Below are positions 63,263 through 64,000 of a stretch of 64,000 nucleotides of DNA, in pieces. Below the pieces are notes generated by a model. That model was not told the origin of the DNA and made no database searches. It saw only the letters and a list, made by a program, of their open reading frames with translations. How positions within the stretch are numbered: the stretch's first letter is position 1; each line of letters opens with the position of its first letter. Where the stretch lies: assembly GCA_963762735.1 (NCBI GenBank), contig CAVXMG010000029.1:1-64000 (forward strand), read 5' to 3'. The DNA comes from DASXKD01 sp963762735. GTDB taxonomy: Bacteria > Actinomycetota > Actinomycetes > Streptosporangiales > Streptosporangiaceae. Both the position numbers and the translations under genes were made by a program.

Positions 63263-64000
63263 CTACGGATAGCTGACGACGTCACTGGGTGTTGTGTTGG
63301 ACGGTGTGGCCGCCCCAGTGGTGTTGATGACGTGGGTGATGGTGCCCACACCGCCCAGCGAGACGGTGAGCAGGTCGTGCCACGCCACTCCGGCGGTGTT
63401 GGGGGAGGAGAACGCATTGGCCGAACTGACGGCCGGATTGACGTTGAAGTAGCAATAGCTGCCCAGGCCCCAGCCGCCGAACGAGGTGACGTTGCTGGCC
63501 ACGGTGATCGCCGGATACCCGTTGGACGAGCCGTTCATCCAGGCCGCCTGGTTCGGCGGATCGTAGGGCATCTCGTTCTGGAAGAAAATAATCTTGCCGT
63601 TCTGGCCGTTCCAGGCGACCTCGGTTTTCTGGTAGTGCTCGACGAACAGGCCGGTCGCCTCGACGTTGTTGCCGTTCACGGTCATGCCGTTGTCGGCGGT
63701 GTTGGTGGTCCAGCCGAACGTCCCGGAGTTGCCATGGTCGGCGCGCCAGGCCCAGACGTCATCCACGATGGTGTCGTTGGCGTTCACGACCAGGCTGGCC
63801 GTGGCCTTGCCGGCGATGTCGCCGCCGATCCGGAAGAACACGTCCTGGACCGAGATCGGGTCGCTCGCGTGACTGGCCGTGGAGCCGGCCGTGCCGACGG
63901 TCAGCAGGGCAGGCGAGTTCGTCGTGCCGGCGTCGAACAGCAGGCCCTTGATCCGGACCCCGTTGACATCCGACACCTGCATGGTGTTGACGCCGTTTTG
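63263..64000 (-). CDS. Secreted right-handed beta-helix protein, C-terminal part (cut by window edge)
   Basis: The last 240 or so residues of a larger protein that begins beyond the right edge. Repeating beta-helix rungs are readable: VRIKGLLFDAGTTNSPALLTVG, SVQDVFFRIGG, ASLVVNANDTIVDDVWAWRADHG, MTVNGNNVEATGLFVEHYQKTEVAWNGQNGKIIFFQNEMPYDPPN, WGLGSYCYFNVNP, WHDLLTVSLGGVGTITHVIN. This resembles actinobacterial secreted proteins of the GH55 / pectate-lyase-like fold, often annotated as adenylyl cyclase or F5/8-type proteins. Enzymatic activity cannot be assigned from this part. Confidence 0.75.
   Translation of the reverse strand, partial: QNGVNTMQVSDVNGVRIKGLLFDAGTTNSPALLTVGTAGSTASHASDPISVQDVFFRIGGDIAGKATASLVVNANDTIVDDVWAWRADHGNSGTFGWTTNTADNGMTVNGNNVEATGLFVEHYQKTEVAWNGQNGKIIFFQNEMPYDPPNQAAWMNGSSNGYPAITVASNVTSFGGWGLGSYCYFNVNPAVSSANAFSSPNTAGVAWHDLLTVSLGGVGTITHVINTTGAATPSNTTPSDVVSYP

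Overview
The window comes from a high-GC actinomycete, probably a spore-forming, morphologically complex one. It encodes an SsgA-like sporulation/cell-division protein, two very large LuxR-type (LAL) regulators, and actinobacterial families such as DUF7144, DUF6247, DUF1622, SHOCT and GAP proteins. The species cannot be named from the sequence.

Layout. 1-5.3 kb: a broken ABC-F ATPase gene, an ArsR-like regulator, histidine ammonia-lyase (hutH), an SsgA-like gene and an intact tRNA-Val(CAC). 5.3-15.7 kb: a MarR/YceI divergent pair, a complete IS630-type insertion sequence with a passenger gene, an NmrA-type oxidoreductase beside a broken TetR gene, an integrase remnant with lost catalytic residues, and a large secreted CAP / Ig-like / fibronectin-III protein gene. 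15.7-53.5 kb: a long accessory block of secreted protease, small membrane and stress proteins, an arginine-methyltransferase-like protein, a catalase-like protein, an IS66 remnant, a five-gene peptide ABC transporter operon, two LAL regulators, sulfate and chloride transporters, DUF2252 and GAP proteins, an arylsulfatase, a DyP peroxidase with a partner, a K+ channel, a Na+/H+ antiporter and a formylglycine-generating enzyme. 53.5-64 kb: DUF6247, a second DUF2252 gene, an aquaporin, a TetR-controlled membrane protein, a methyltransferase, a redoxin, a nitronate monooxygenase and the 3' part of a secreted beta-helix protein.

The main structural signal is that the 3' half of tRNA-Val recurs: 46 identical bases at 53,486, 38 bases at 15,655 and 22 bases at 58,051. 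Two of these copies also repeat the sequence downstream of the tRNA. This looks like tandem accretion of integrative elements at a tRNA attachment site, now immobile because the only integrase trace is inactive.

A second signal is a recurring intergenic motif (CATCCC, short spacer, GGGGTRAA; core CCCCATAYGGGTRA). By eye I find it only between about 17.7 and 52.2 kb, beside many of the stress and membrane genes, so it may define a small regulon.

Functional links seen in gene content: the formylglycine-generating enzyme could mature the arylsulfatase; the DyP peroxidase follows a two-repeat protein of unknown function; the K+ channel and the Na+/H+ antiporter converge; two TetR or MarR regulators sit beside clear palindromic operators.

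Caveat: about a dozen genes carry single-base frameshifts, with five in the sulfatase alone. Either the underlying sequence has indel errors or part of the region is decaying. Frame-broken genes are labelled as pseudogenes, with the intended product given.
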